A stretch of DNA of 64,000 bases from Eleusine coracana subsp. coracana (Eukaryota; Streptophyta; Magnoliopsida; Poales; Poaceae). The stretch lies in the NCBI GenBank assembly GCA_032690845.1, contig CM064421.1, positions 43,328,963-43,392,962 of the forward strand, read 5' to 3'. The notes under the pieces were generated by a model that was not told where the DNA came from, did not search any database, and worked only from the letters and a program-made list of their open reading frames with translations. A program made the position numbers and the translations under genes. Shown here piece by piece: positions 46,401 through 57,988 of the stretch (position 1 is the stretch's first letter; the number at the start of each line of letters is the position of its first letter).

Positions 46401-49229
46401 GGTGATAAGAAGGGGTGAGTTTTCCCTGAGGTTACAAAAACCATCTAGTGTGGACTTCTATAGCCCAGTTAGAAATCCTTGTATGATTACCACTCGTTAA
46501 TCAGGATACCCAAGAAAAATACATCAGCATAGAAAATACAGCATGATGTTTTATCTACAATAATAAGGATATATCAGATTCCAGATCCAGGCTTTTCTAT
46601 GTCAAGAAAATCCACCTGATAAAATATTAGCTATCATACAAATGTGTCCAAGAACAGTTTACTGAAAGGAATGGCAGAAATAAATTTACTTAACGTTACA
46701 TGTCAACTGTATAAGGAGAGGCAATTATACAGTCTGAACAGATATACAGCTAAGTTGCAAACACAAAAGGGTTCCATGAACACGAAAATCAAATGTTGGT
46801 AATGCAGAGCTTAATAAGAATATAAATAGTATGTGTGTTACGAGATGAACACACAGACACATAGTAAAATCATATAATGTCATGAATGCATTTAAATTAA
46901 AGCCTTCAAGGTACACAAAGAAACAAACAACTTACCGGCTCTTTGTTCTTGAGCTGCATTTAAAGTCCGTTTCCTTTGCTTCCTCAGCATTGACATTGGC
47001 ATTATTTAAAGCAGAGCCAACTCCGGAGGATCTTGAATTAACAACATCTCCATCCTACAGTAGTTGAGGTAAAGAATGATATGAACCCAAATAATTGGAG
47101 AAGCTATCTGAATGTCATCAGAAACACAAGATGTCACGATATAGCACTGAAGTTAAAGGTATGGAAAAGTGACTGAAAAGTACAGCTCACCATCATCTTT
47201 TGCTTCTCCAGTTCCGAGTCCCTTCCATCTTTCTCCCGCTTCTTTTGGATCTCCTGTGCAATTCTATCATCCTCCGCCTGCATTATTCTTCAGATATCAT
47301 AAAGATATTCCATTTTATTCTAACAGACAATCCAAAAACCAGGATGACTCAGAGCTCTTTAATTTTCTTTCAGAATTAAAATTTAGTTGATGCTCGAAAT
47401 AATGTTCTAAATGTGCTACAAGTAATTTAAACTAAAGCAGAAACGACCTATGGGATCATAAATTATATACCCTGCCATCTAGATGGCCTCACAGTGTTGT
47501 ACAAGGACCAAAAGGACATTTACCACTCCCGTGATAAACTACTGATGATCTGAGTTACTTGAAAAATGGTGTATCCAAGATGTAATATTCAAATATATAT
47601 AGAGTGCACACTAATATAATTTTACTACAAACCTTTCTCTGCTGAATCTCAGCCTCCTTTGCATCTAGAAACTGTTGAGGCACACCACTGGCATTCTGCT
47701 GTGCGCTAAGGAGGAGATTCCATAGCTCCTTCATGAACTTCACAGTGTTCTTTTCCATGAACCCTGTCAGCTGGATCTGAATCTTCTTCCCATCTGCCTC
47801 CTTCACAAGAAGAAAACCAAAACCATGATAATAAAAACCCAATAAGCATTTGTATTACATGTGGTGGAAGCACACTAATATTAAGCATTACAAAAGACTG
47901 AACACACATAGTATTGTCCTTACATTCTGATCATATCCACAAGAAAAAAAAAATCCAATCCCATAGCTGAGCAACATAGACCTCCTTAACATAGCCAGAA
48001 ATACAACTCCCAAAATGATTTGAAGTTCTTTTTAAGGCTGAAGCAACTGTTTCAAAACATAGGAAGGGGTATTGGTTCACAATTTTGTTAGTACTTCCCG
48101 GTCTAATTCAATCCAGTTGAAATTCAGCAAACAAGGAATTGGTCAAGATTAGATCCGCAAGACTAGATAGGCTCCAAGTCTTATGATTACAAAATAAAAA
48201 AGGCATGTGCGTGTTCTCAGATATGATTACCAACAGTATTTCAGTTTAGTCACTGAGCAAGACAATGATTATAGTTTCTTTGTAATTTCTGAGCTACATC
48301 ACGATCTGGTTTGGCAAGGACTTGTTTCGGTTGACAATTAAATTTGCCACACATTCTTTGTCTAAGGTGTCTAATGTATAGTCTTGACGAAAATTGACAA
48401 GTTAACCCTAGGCAAAGTGTGGAAAAAAAATTTCAATCTATGCCAAGTGGCCAAAAAGGCTAACTGGCTAAGTAAGAAGACTAAGCTATGGCAACAACCA
48501 AATACTGATTACTGTAATTGTCATTACTCGTTTAAGCATAACAAGATTAGTGTGCAATCCAAGCAGGCCCTCCGAATCCAGGCATGCCTTACATGTACCA
48601 AATACTAGGGTTTTCAACACACTCATTAGACTCAAATGTGTTGTCTGCCTATATACTCGTGCAACAATTTAAACAGGATATATTAATAAGTGACATAGCC
48701 GGACTTGAAGTCGTATCTTAAGCAGGAAGCTCACCTTTTCTTCAAGAAGGCCATAGATGAAATTGATGAGCACTTCGTCCTCGAAGCCAAGGAGCTCAGT
48801 GACCCGTTTGGCGATCCAGGGCTTCATCACGTCCATCTTGACCTTCGACATGTCCACCTATCACCAACCCACCATGAGCTCAGTGACTCGTATTAGATTA
48901 ATAAACAATAAAAAAAGAGCAGCAGAAATCAGTCGGGGATTGACTGGAGCTCAATTGAGATACGAAGTGGCTGAACGAAAAAAACTAACCAGGTGGTCAA
49001 GCTCGGGTGGGAACTTCTGCGACTTTAGCAGCTTCGCCTGCTTGTTGGAGAAGCGCGTGTCCTGGTCGGCGGACGTCCCCTGCGATAGAAACAACGGGGA
49101 ATCAGCAGTCAGCACGGCCATCAACGGTCACAGATCCGACGAGCCCGCAACACGAGACGAGACGCAGCGCTAGGTAGACAGAAGGAGACAGAGAGTTGAG
49201 AAGTTTACCCGGAAGAAACCGCCCGACAT
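43424..49229 (-). CDS. SRRM1-like splicing coactivator (PWI domain, RS repeats)
   Basis: Plant relative of serine/arginine repetitive matrix protein 1, a nuclear pre-mRNA splicing coactivator. Twelve exons: 49229-49209, 49079-48990, 48857-48735, 47800-47633, 47277-47191, 47054-46936, 46039-45371, 45287-45171, 45081-44944, 44830-44747, 44650-44525 and 44102-43424. The joined frame is 806 aa with agreeing phases. It starts MSGGFFRGTSADQD, the usual N-terminus. The PWI domain covers about 30-130, with Pro-Trp-Ile at 50-52 and the nucleic-acid-binding basic stretch before it (DTRFSNKQAKLLKSQKFP). Exon 7 (residues about 203-425) is almost entirely RRRSPSP-type repeats, the RS domain. Later exons are acidic and Ser-rich (ESSEEELA), and the end is a KE/RE-rich charged helix (EKRLRKEERRQRREERHRRR). 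Length and order fit the family. Expected constitutive expression; alternative splicing is plausible with this many small exons. Confidence 0.93.
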
Positions 49230-50653
49230 CTTCGCCTCCGCCGCCGCCGCTGCCGGGGAAGGAGGCGGGGAGCGTCGCGGCTAACTAGGGTTCGAAGGCG
49301 CACGCTTGTGCCGCTTGGGTAGGCGACGACGAACGAGGTAAAGAGCAGCGGGGAGGAGAGCCACGCCGCACGCCAAGTCTAATGGCCTAGCCCGATCCGA
49401 ATCAGCCCCTCTACGCGGGCCGCAATGTTGTGGGCTTGTATATGCTGCATGGTTTTTTCTCATTTCTAGCCGGGTTCGTTTGGTTTCCGAGTCCAAATCG
49501 CCTAACTCGTGAATTGAAAATGAGAAAAATCCTAGGCTCGGTTAGCTCACTCACGGATAAAACCGGATAGTCGATATCTTAAAATATTATTAAAATCAGT
49601 TTAGTTTTTCTCTTTAGACAGTTTGGAACAGCAATTTTATGCGAGGTGACATGGTCAGTTCCACATATCACATGTTATATCTTTTTTTTCTTTTTTTCTC
49701 CTTTTCTCTTTTCTTCTCTTTTTAAACACTCCTGACGGCGGTGGCTTGCAGGAGGAGCTTCCCCAGACGCGGATGTTGGGGAGCTCGAGTGGCTCACAGC
49801 CGATCTGGGAGGAGGGGAGGATCCACCATCAGAAGTTGGCACCTACCCGAACGCGCTCCCTCGTTGATAAAAAAAATAGACGTAATCCTATCTGGCGCCG
49901 ACTTTGATGAACAAGGTAGGTGCCGCAAAATCGCGTCCCGATAGCGGCAGTTGCTCCGGACGATAGGGACCGCACTGCGGCAAATCGTTGTCGAGCGTCT
50001 CTAAGTGCCATTGTCGCTGGTCGCGCGGGCCCTAGAACATGGATGGCAGAAGAAGGGCGCGGAGCTAGAGGGAGGGTGCAGACAGGCTACAATTCATGGG
50101 GATTTAGGGAGTTTGGAGAAGAAGAATAAGAAAATAACAAAAAAAAAAAGTTGAGGAGTTTGGAGAAGAAGAAGAGAGAAAAGAGAGAGAGAAAATGGCA
50201 TGGTATGTAAGACGTGTGTCATATTAGACAAAACCACTATTAAAACCGTCTAATAAGTAAAATTGAACCGGATCAATAATTCAAGGTGTCACATACCCGA
50301 TTTTATAACTGGATGAGCTAAAATACGCTACTCCGTATAGTTAAGTAGATAAATAGGACTTTACTAATTGAAAATTGCTGAGATGGTGATTCAACAGAGA
50401 AGATAGATGCAACATACGCAACACAAGCTTGAACAACGCCTTTGCAAGTTGTATTGTATGCCGCTTGAGTGAGGCCTTTGCAAGTTGTATGCAGATGCAG
50501 CTATCTCCAATGTTTCCGATGAAAAACGGATAAAAAGTATTTGTTGAGATAATCAAGGAAAATTTATTCTAGCAAATGCAATGGGTATGCCTCAATGTAA
50601 CATATGTTGGGAGCTTTGGACGCAATGACTTATGCGATGGTATATTTTTGCTA
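49230..50653. other. intergenic spacer, upstream of the SRRM1-like gene
   Basis: Contains the 5' UTR/promoter side of the SRRM1-like gene (GC-rich to about 49.45 kb), then AT-rich and mixed sequence up to the Helitron at 50654. No supported gene. Confidence 0.5.
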
Positions 50654-51154
50654 TCTACATATATAAAAGATACAACCCACTCAAGATCATAATTGCTATT
50701 TTCCTCTTCTGTGGTGCAGCCACATCATCAAGAAATAATCTGCCGTTAGATCTTGAGCTACAGTTTCATGCATCCGTCCATATTATATGCTTGTATGCTA
50801 TTTGAAACTAAAGAACGAAGAGAGCATGCAGAAACTGCCATCAGTTTAATTACCATCAACACAAGCACACCTTAATTACCATGAACAAAAGCAGAGCATA
50901 CAATCTTACTGTATTTCATCATGGTATTTAATCTCCAAAACGTCATGGCTCACACAAATGTCCATCCCAACAGGTATCATGGGGACTTACCATATTCACT
51001 GCCCATTCGTTGCTCCTCCTCTCCTATATAAACTCAAACACTGCATGTCTTTCTCAATTCCCACTTTCTCCCTCCTTCGCTCCACTTGGAGCCTTATGTA
51101 TGCAGTGGCAGGTTATTGATCATCTTTTTGGTAAGTAAAATGTTAGTATGTTAC

Positions 51155-51221
<67 letters not shown>

Positions 51222-51578
51222 ATATAGCATGCATGTGTATGTCTAATTACTAACAACCAAGAATGGGAGATGTTGATTCACGGTGGCAAACAGACGTTTT
51301 ACTCATGCTCTAATTTAACATGAGTCTTATACTTCTACTTTTTTATTGACTTTTATGATTCACACATGTTATCAACTGTAGACAAAGAGGATTTATATGG
51401 TCTTTAATATTCCACAATTGACTTGGGGTTTTTTTTTGCAGTTTCAAATAAACTTTTTTATAAATTACCATTGCCACAAATTATGTTTTAAATCATGTTT
51501 GTTATCACTCTTAATTACATAAGTGTTCTGATTACACTATTCAATGATTTTCGTGGCAACGCGCAGGGTATCATCTAG
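50654..51578 (+). mobile_element. non-autonomous Helitron, 925 bp, with promoter-like cargo
   Basis: The 5' end reads TCTACATATATAAAAGATAC preceded by A, and the 3' end reads GGTATCATCTAG followed by T. This is the A-TC...CTAG-T arrangement of Helitron insertion. The GC-rich block before the end (GTGGCAACGCGCAGGG) looks like a decayed terminal hairpin. Inside is a core-promoter-like stretch: TATATAAACTC near 51025, pyrimidine-rich leader sequence, and a strong 5' splice site GTAAGTAAAA near 51131. (CT)30 follows at 51161-51220. No protein-coding frame is present. The cargo may be a captured promoter and first exon of a host gene. It lies about 390 bp beyond the stop of the neighbouring P450 gene. 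Confidence 0.65.
51161..51220. repeat. (CT)30 microsatellite
   Basis: Sixty bases of uninterrupted CT within the Helitron, directly after the promoter-like segment and its GT donor. Confidence 0.95.
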
Positions 51579-51890
51579 TTTTATTTACATGTTTACCAAT
51601 AATTAATTAATAAACTATGCCTCCTCATTCTTGAATTAAAAAATAAAATGTTGAGATTCGTCTTTGATGATATCCTCTGACAGCGTGGCTCACGATTAAC
51701 CAAAATAGTCCGTGTAAAAAGAGTTGTAAATCTGATCAACAACAACTTATGTTGGAATGACAAAGCTAATCGAGGATATACTTTCGTATAGCTATTAACT
51801 TTGAACGCATAACAACACAAAAATATGTCATTTAATTGACACATTTATCATGTTCTAAAACTGAAAGAGAGCAAGAGCTCAACTTTTGAA

Positions 51891-52000
51891 GAAACTTTTG
51901 TAATTTTTGCCAACGGGGCCTTATTATTATCCCTCAGAAACTTTTCGATTTTCCGTCGGGGCCTTATTATCCACCAGAAACTTTTGTAATTTTCGCCAAG
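51891..52000. repeat. triplicated tail of the P450 coding sequence
   Basis: Three tandem units of about 40-46 bp, each starting GAAACTTTT and continuing with GGGGCCTTATTAT (the last is partial), start at about 51891, 51937 and 51977. Read on the minus strand, the unit at 51977-52000 encodes LAKITKVS near the C-terminus of the P450, and its stop codon lies in the next unit. The further copies lie in the 3' UTR. Confidence 0.8.
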
Positions 52001-54346
52001 CAATTGTCCACTGGCCTGGGATGAGGTAGGTATCTTATCCGGCAGTTGGGATTTGTCCTTGTGAGCCTGAGCACAACAAAAATGAGGCAACTTCGCTTAG
52101 ACATTTGGACGTAACAGTTGAACAAAATAACCTAGGGTTTGTGTCCTGAATTCTGAACAAGATAAATTTCAAGAAAGAAAAAAGGTCTTAACAAGGTAAT
52201 TGTTGTTGAGTCAAGAGGAATTGCAAGTGGTCTACACCACCAAAACAGGGTAACACTTCAGCTTTTGCTTGTGTATATCTAAATTATTTAATCACAAACA
52301 GTTTACATCTAGTACTCATTCTTTTCTTGTCGTATACAAGCAACACATGCAAGAAGCTTACTTGTACCCAAGTAGGAAATGGTGAAGAAAGACAGAGATC
52401 TCCAGCTTCGCAAGATCATTCCCGGGGCACAATTTTGTACCAAGTCCAAAAGCCAGGAATGTTCCGGGTTTGGGCAAATAACCCTGCGAACGGTTAAAAA
52501 ATAAACAATGTAAATTAAGTTCAGTGTATGGCATGCCGACTGATGCATAACAATTATCAACAAAGCAGATGCTCTGCCAACTGAAATTGTTTCTACCTCC
52601 CATCTCGATGGACTGAACTTCTTAGGGTCAGGATAAACTTCAGGATCCATATGCACGCTTCTGCTCCATAGTTGAACCTTCCAACCCTTTGGTATCAGGT
52701 AGCCTGTTGCCATGTTTGATTAGTCCCAGATTTTATGATTTAGGAAGACAAGCTAACTAGAGAAAAGCTGTCATGGTTCATGAGGTTTTTGAAGCGCACC
52801 GTTCACAGAGACATCCTTAGTCGCCTCACGGAATGATACAAATGAGATGTTGACGAAGCGCAGAGTCTCATCGATGACCTTCAGATTATTTTTGCTCTCC
52901 GCGTGTGAAAAATCTCAAGCTAAGTATAGTTTGCATCCAAGGTAAGATATAAAGGTTTTACCTGTGATAGATACTTCATCTTCCTAAAATCTCTTAGGTC
53001 TAGCCCCTTTTGTGTTGGCGGAATGCTTCGCAAGATCTCCTCTTGCTCGGCCTGAAAACATATAGCAACGAACTGTCTGCTGAAAGACTCCACAGTCACA
53101 TACAAGTGCTCTAACCACTTTTTTCTGTTAAGTTTACTCTTAGATAAAACTACTAGAAAAAGATCGCTGTATAGGATTCATTGGTGCAAACCTTAGCCTT
53201 GGCAAAAATCTCTGGGTTTTCCTGCAGAAACAGAGTAGCCCACATGGTGATATGACCGGAAGACTCATGCCCCGCGTTCAGGTACATGATGAGGATGTCG
53301 ATTATCTCCTCGTTGTTCAGTCGCCTCCCATTCTCGTCCTCCACTTCGATCAGACGGTCCATCATGTCTTTGCTCGACCTGGTGAGCTCTTTCGCCGCCG
53401 CCGCCCTTCTCTCGGTAAGGACGCCTTGCAATACTGACACAAGCTTCTTGCGTGCCTGAAATTTCATTGTATAAAAAATTCCGTCGAGTTTTTTCTTGCA
53501 AGAACGAAAATGCGGATTGAGGCCTGGGATCACCTTGAGAGCCTTGTGGAAGGCGAAGCCGGGAAGGTTAATGGCCATGGCTCTTATCCCGTAGTTGAGG
53601 TCGGTGTAGCTCCGCTCGAGCGCCAACATGGTCGCGTCATCGGCGGCGCTCATGAATATCTGAACGATGATCTTGAAGGTCATCTTCCGCAGCTCCGTCA
53701 GGAACTCGACCTCGCCGGCTTCGGACCACCGGCGCAGCGCAGACACGACGGTGCGGTCGATGTAGCCCAGGTACGTGCTGAGCGCGTCGAAGCCGTTGAT
53801 GGGTGCGGCCGTGAGCTTCCTCAGCCTCTTGTGCTCTTCATAGGACAAGTTCACGAAGGAGTGCTTGCCCATGAGCGTGACGGTGGCTTTCGGCCACCCC
53901 TCCACGAAGCTGTCGTCGTCCGTGAGCACTCGCTTGCACCCCTCCGGATTAGCGATCAAAATAGTTGGACTGCTGAACATGAAAGCTCTGTATACGCCGG
54001 TGCGGCCGAACCTGCGTCTCATGGATCGAAATAATGTCAGACGGCTTAACGGCAAAATCGACCACGTCTTGCCACATGGCATAACGAAACTACACTCCAG
54101 AGGACGGCGAGGCGCTTACCGGTGGATGAAGGAACCGATAAAGGCATCCGGCTTGCCGGACTTGAAGGACCAAAGGAAACTCCACATGGCACCAACGATA
54201 GGCCACCCCATTTCTCCTGGCGGCAGCCTAGCTCGCCTGCCGGCACCAAGCGAGGCCTCCTTGACCCACCCGTGGACCGTCCGCATGACGAGGTCGAGCA
54301 CCACGGCGAGCACGGCGGCCACCACTGCCCACAGGCTCGGGCCCAT
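51967..54346 (-). CDS. KAO: CYP88A cytochrome P450, ent-kaurenoic acid oxidase type
   Basis: ER-bound P450 expected to oxidise ent-kaurenoic acid in three steps to GA12, an early step of gibberellin synthesis. Eight exons on the minus strand: 54346-54120, 54011-53534, 53455-53192, 53051-52962, 52878-52800, 52703-52597, 52483-52362 and 52066-51967, giving 488 aa. N-terminal anchor (about 5-22), LPPGEMGWPIVGAMW hinge, I-helix AGHESSG (296-302), ETLR of the K-helix (357-360), FSPSRWE, and the haem loop FGLGTKLCPG (427-436) with Cys434 as ligand. The loop has Lys where most P450s have Arg. The reading frame appears to stop after GYK in exon 7, but GTAAGC there is a donor. The last exon, which the open-frame view misses, supplies the family tail NPNCRIRYLPHPRPVDNCLAKI. 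Substrate assignment is by family; it could be a CYP88A paralogue with another role. Confidence 0.92.
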
Positions 54347-56482
54347 CGTGCAACTTTCAAATTAAACACCCAACAAGATCGAAAGTTGCATGACAGTGTG
54401 CTGTGCTGCTAATGGATGACAGTCTTATATCAAGCGTTGGCCTCACATTCGATGGACGTAAGCTTATTATCTCATCTCGATATAATAGCTTATACGTAAG
54501 TCTGGCAAATGACGTATGCGTAAGAACGATGCTGGATTCCTTCAACAACAACAAAAAAGATGCTGGAAGAGAAAACGCCAACCAGTGGCTACTTCTACTT
54601 CAGTTTATTCATTCAGTCATTCATTAACTCATATAAGGCTGTTAGGAGTACCTCTCGTCGGCCAGTTGGGGACTAGAGAACTTCAGTTTTCAGTCTCGTG
54701 GCCGCCTAGCCGGCCAGCTCATCGATCGTATCCCGCTTGAGAACGCAAGAATAATATATTTGCATGAATCAAGGCTGCCAGATAAAAAGACTAAAAAACA
54801 AAAACTTTGTGCAAGGGGGTCCTCGTCCGGTTTGTGATTATATAACCTTATTAGACAGCCTAATTAAGACTTCGTTGCCAATACTAAGATTCGTGATTTA
54901 TAACCTTATTAGACGAGCTTATTAGTCACATACATTCTGTGGCTTCCATCATATTTGTTAGAAAACCAGTCGCGGAAGTGATTTTTCAGTATCAATAAGT
55001 CAAAAACATAAGATCACACGAAAAAGAAAGACATCAACATACAATGTTTTTTAGCGAGGTCCAATAATATGCTTATATCACTGGGGCAACACTACAGGTG
55101 CTCTCCCCATAACATCAGTAGGAAAACCAACATCAGAAGCACATCGTGGAACCGCCTGGCCGCCCCTCGGGCGCACCACTCCGGTCGCCGCCGCCTTTTT
55201 TCTACTACATCCGTCATCTTGCGGTTACAACGGTGATACTTCTATGTATATATGAGATCCGAGAATACAAGTTCGACACAAACTCTATCTCTAATCACCT
55301 AATATAATTTAAGCCTAATTTGTAATCCACTTGTGTACACATATTCGACATAAATACAACAAAATTTACTATGTCTCCCATCATAATTTTTCTCCACACA
55401 TGTACTCCCATGTAAAAATAAAATGGATACGCTGTATGCAACAAAAGCTTTTTGAAAAGTTATTCCATGAAAAGTTTTTAGGGAAGAGGTTATAAATAAT
55501 TTGATAAAATTTCACAAAACTATGAATAGTTTGGTAAAATTGTAGAACACCCATTAGACTTTAGGTTATATCATAAACTATAGATCATGTGCATATTTGT
55601 ATCCTAAAAGTACTCCATACTCAGACCTCCTTCTAACATAGAAATTTCACATAATAAACCATACAAAATTCATAGGAAAAAGGGAAGATTCATGAAAAAA
55701 ATAATGGCTCCAAATGAGGCTTGAGTTTTTTTTTCCCCAAGGCCTGGAGTTTTTTTTTAAAAAAAAAACCTCTCCTAATAGATACAGCTACAATATTTAT
55801 TTATGTACAAACTCACTCACGCACATCATAACACACGCTTACACACACACACGCAAACAACCAACCCTACAAAGACACTCAGTAACGAAGGATGTGTTTT
55901 TCTAAAAATCGCTAGAAAACCACTCAGACTTCAGCGCATGACGAGGAATATCACATTTTCATTATAACACCACACATGAAAATGTATCTACAAATAATTG
56001 GGAATGAAAACTCCGATAAGACATCCGAGTGCGATTCCTAGTAATCAAACCCCGGACGGGCAGCCCTCACCATCGAGCCGCTTGCCACTGGGCTAGTAGC
56101 CCGTTCTCCCCGAGGCCTGGAGTTGTTTGTACATGCATGGGGGCATGGGGCCGTCGCGTTGTGGCCATTTTTGTTCCACTGGCGACTCGTGGGCAGCGGG
56201 CTCTTCAACCTGGGCTGTATCTTGGTGAGTGGACCAGTCACGGGCTGACGGGCTGTAGGCCGAAGGTTGCAGCTTGTCTGTTAACTTGTGCCAAATGCCG
56301 CAAAGGCATCACAACACTTGGCCATTGCATGCATTGAACCTCTGTATATGAATTCGCACCAAACGAACATCGGTTGACGTGTTTTGTATCCACGATACAG
56401 AAATGTTTGAGATACTATAGTGAGATATTTACACACGTAAAACACATTTCACAGTCCAAGCCCTGCCATAGCCGGTAGCCTG
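54347..56482. other. intergenic spacer, upstream of the P450
   Basis: The P450 promoter side, followed by AT-rich sequence. GATATAAG on the minus strand near 54428 is a weak TATA candidate about 80 bp upstream of the ATG. No supported gene to the 3' end of the DUF668 gene. Confidence 0.45.
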
Positions 56483-57988
56483 CTACTCGTCGTCCCAGTC
56501 CAGCGACTCCAGCCGGCGCCGCTCGTCGTCGTACCAGCAGACACAGCTGAGGCCGAGGAGCACCTCGACGATGGCGTCGTCCGCCTTCCTCCGGTCCGCG
56601 AAGTGCAGCGTCTGCACCATGAGCGCGCGCGGGCGCACGCTGAACCGGTGCGCGCGCTCCATGCTCCGCTCGTCGTGCCACCGCACCGTGTCGTGCGCCA
56701 TCGGGCCCAGCCACCGCAGCACCCTCTCCACGCTTTCCCTCGACGCGGCCGCGGCCGCCTCGTCCACCACCGGCGTCTGCTGCTGTCCACGCCACCTCTC
56801 TCTCAACCTCACGTTCACGGCTTCCCGGATGCTCACGGGGAGCATCTTGTACAGCCCGTCCCGCCTGGACAGGTCGATCCCCACGGGCACCTCCGAACTG
56901 TTGTTCTCCCCACCAGCCGGCGTGGGCCTGAGCGCCGCGAGCAGCGTCTCGGCGGACAAGATCACCTTCGCGTACCGCAGCTCCATCCCCGCCCCGCCAA
57001 CCGTGCTCGCGGACGGCTTGATGATCACCGATTCCAACGGCGGGGACGTGTCGTTCTGGCGGAAGATGGGCGCCGAGTGCCGGATCGCCGCGTCGGGTGG
57101 CACCGCCGCCGCGCCCCGGTGTAACGGGCCGGACGAGTTGCCGAGCGCCGCGGCCCATGGGCCGCGGCCTGTTGCTGTCGTTGTTGTAACCGTCGGCAAG
57201 CCCGGGACGACGGCGCCGAAGGCGGCGGAGATGCGCGCGAGCACGGCGAGCACCGACTTGGCCATGAGCCTGGCCGCCTTGCTCGCGGGCACGCTCCAGA
57301 GCGACCCGCCGCCGCCGCCGCCGTCCATGAGCTTGCGCACCTTGTGCCGCTGCGCTTTGAGCTCGCGCAGCAGCTTCTCGCCGGGCTCGGCGGGCCTCGT
57401 CTTCCCGGCGGCGGCGGCGGCCTGCGCCGGGATCACCATCGGTCCGCTGTGGCGCATCCACTGCTCCATCCGCCGCTCCGACGCCTCCAGCTCCCCGAGC
57501 GCGTCCATCTCCGCGTACAGCCGCGCCGTGGCCGCCACGTGCCGCTCCATCTTTCTGAACCGCTTCGACGCGCCTCTGGAGAACCCGAAGGTGGCGTCCA
57601 GGTGCGCGAGGCGGGACCCGCGCTTCGCGTCCGCGTACACCCGGTCGAACTCGCGCAGCAGCAGCGTCGTGGACGAGGTGTTGCAGCGCGCGCCGATGCG
57701 GGCCGCGGCGTCGGCGGCGCGGCCGAGGTCGGCAAGGAGCTCGGCGCACGCGAGGCGGAGCAGGTGGGCCTGGTCCGCGGACGTGAGCCGCGCCACGCCC
57801 TCGGCCCGCAGCGCGTCGCCGCGGAGCCGCCGGACCTCCGCGTCGGAGAGCGCCACGTGGAGGGAAACCAGACGTGACATGGCGGCCGCCGCCTCGAAGG
57901 CTAGGATGCCCAGCCCGTCCTCCTTCGCCGCGCCGGCGCCCAGCCGTGACCGCAGGTCGGCGAGCCATGACCTGCCTGGCACGGGCAT
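56483..57988 (-). CDS. DUF3475/DUF668 protein (PSI-like)
   Basis: Plant protein with an N-terminal DUF3475 and a C-terminal DUF668, the architecture of the PSK SIMULATOR (PSI) family, linked in Arabidopsis to growth and phytosulfokine responses; biochemical role unknown. Single exon, 501 aa. DUF3475 lies at about 27-85 (GLGILAFEAAAAMSRLVSLH). A helical middle part contains FGFSRGASKRFRKMERHVAATARLY. DUF668 lies at about 336-420, starting ELRYAKVILSAETLL and including DGLYKMLPVSIR. The C-terminus is WYDDERRRLESLDWDDE. The start MPVPGRSWLADLRSRLG is chosen over an in-frame ATG 60 nt upstream, which gives an atypical hydrophobic leader. It lacks the Met-Gly myristoylation-type start of the longer PSI proteins, so it belongs with the shorter, intronless relatives. 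Very GC-rich, so long antisense open frames here are shadows. Confidence 0.9.
   Translation of the reverse strand: MPVPGRSWLADLRSRLGAGAAKEDGLGILAFEAAAAMSRLVSLHVALSDAEVRRLRGDALRAEGVARLTSADQAHLLRLACAELLADLGRAADAAARIGARCNTSSTTLLLREFDRVYADAKRGSRLAHLDATFGFSRGASKRFRKMERHVAATARLYAEMDALGELEASERRMEQWMRHSGPMVIPAQAAAAAGKTRPAEPGEKLLRELKAQRHKVRKLMDGGGGGGSLWSVPASKAARLMAKSVLAVLARISAAFGAVVPGLPTVTTTTATGRGPWAAALGNSSGPLHRGAAAVPPDAAIRHSAPIFRQNDTSPPLESVIIKPSASTVGGAGMELRYAKVILSAETLLAALRPTPAGGENNSSEVPVGIDLSRRDGLYKMLPVSIREAVNVRLRERWRGQQQTPVVDEAAAAASRESVERVLRWLGPMAHDTVRWHDERSMERAHRFSVRPRALMVQTLHFADRRKADDAIVEVLLGLSCVCWYDDERRRLESLDWDDE

Noticed and set aside
50690..50730. A miR172-star-like string (GCAGCCACATCATCAAGA)
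   Set aside because: It has an internal insertion relative to the known star sequence and no mature miR172 arm nearby to pair with; probably chance inside the Helitron.
52358..52603. P450 ending at the stop directly after GYK
   Set aside because: The stop lies inside a GTAAGC donor, and the conserved CYP88A tail is found in frame in an exon at 52066-51967 with a good acceptor.
1..54346. A biosynthetic gene cluster made of SDR, glycosyltransferase and P450 genes
   Set aside because: The P450 is of the gibberellin CYP88A family and lies over 20 kb away beyond unrelated genes. The glycosyltransferases are Fringe-like Golgi types, not the UGTs of specialised metabolism. Proximity alone is not enough.
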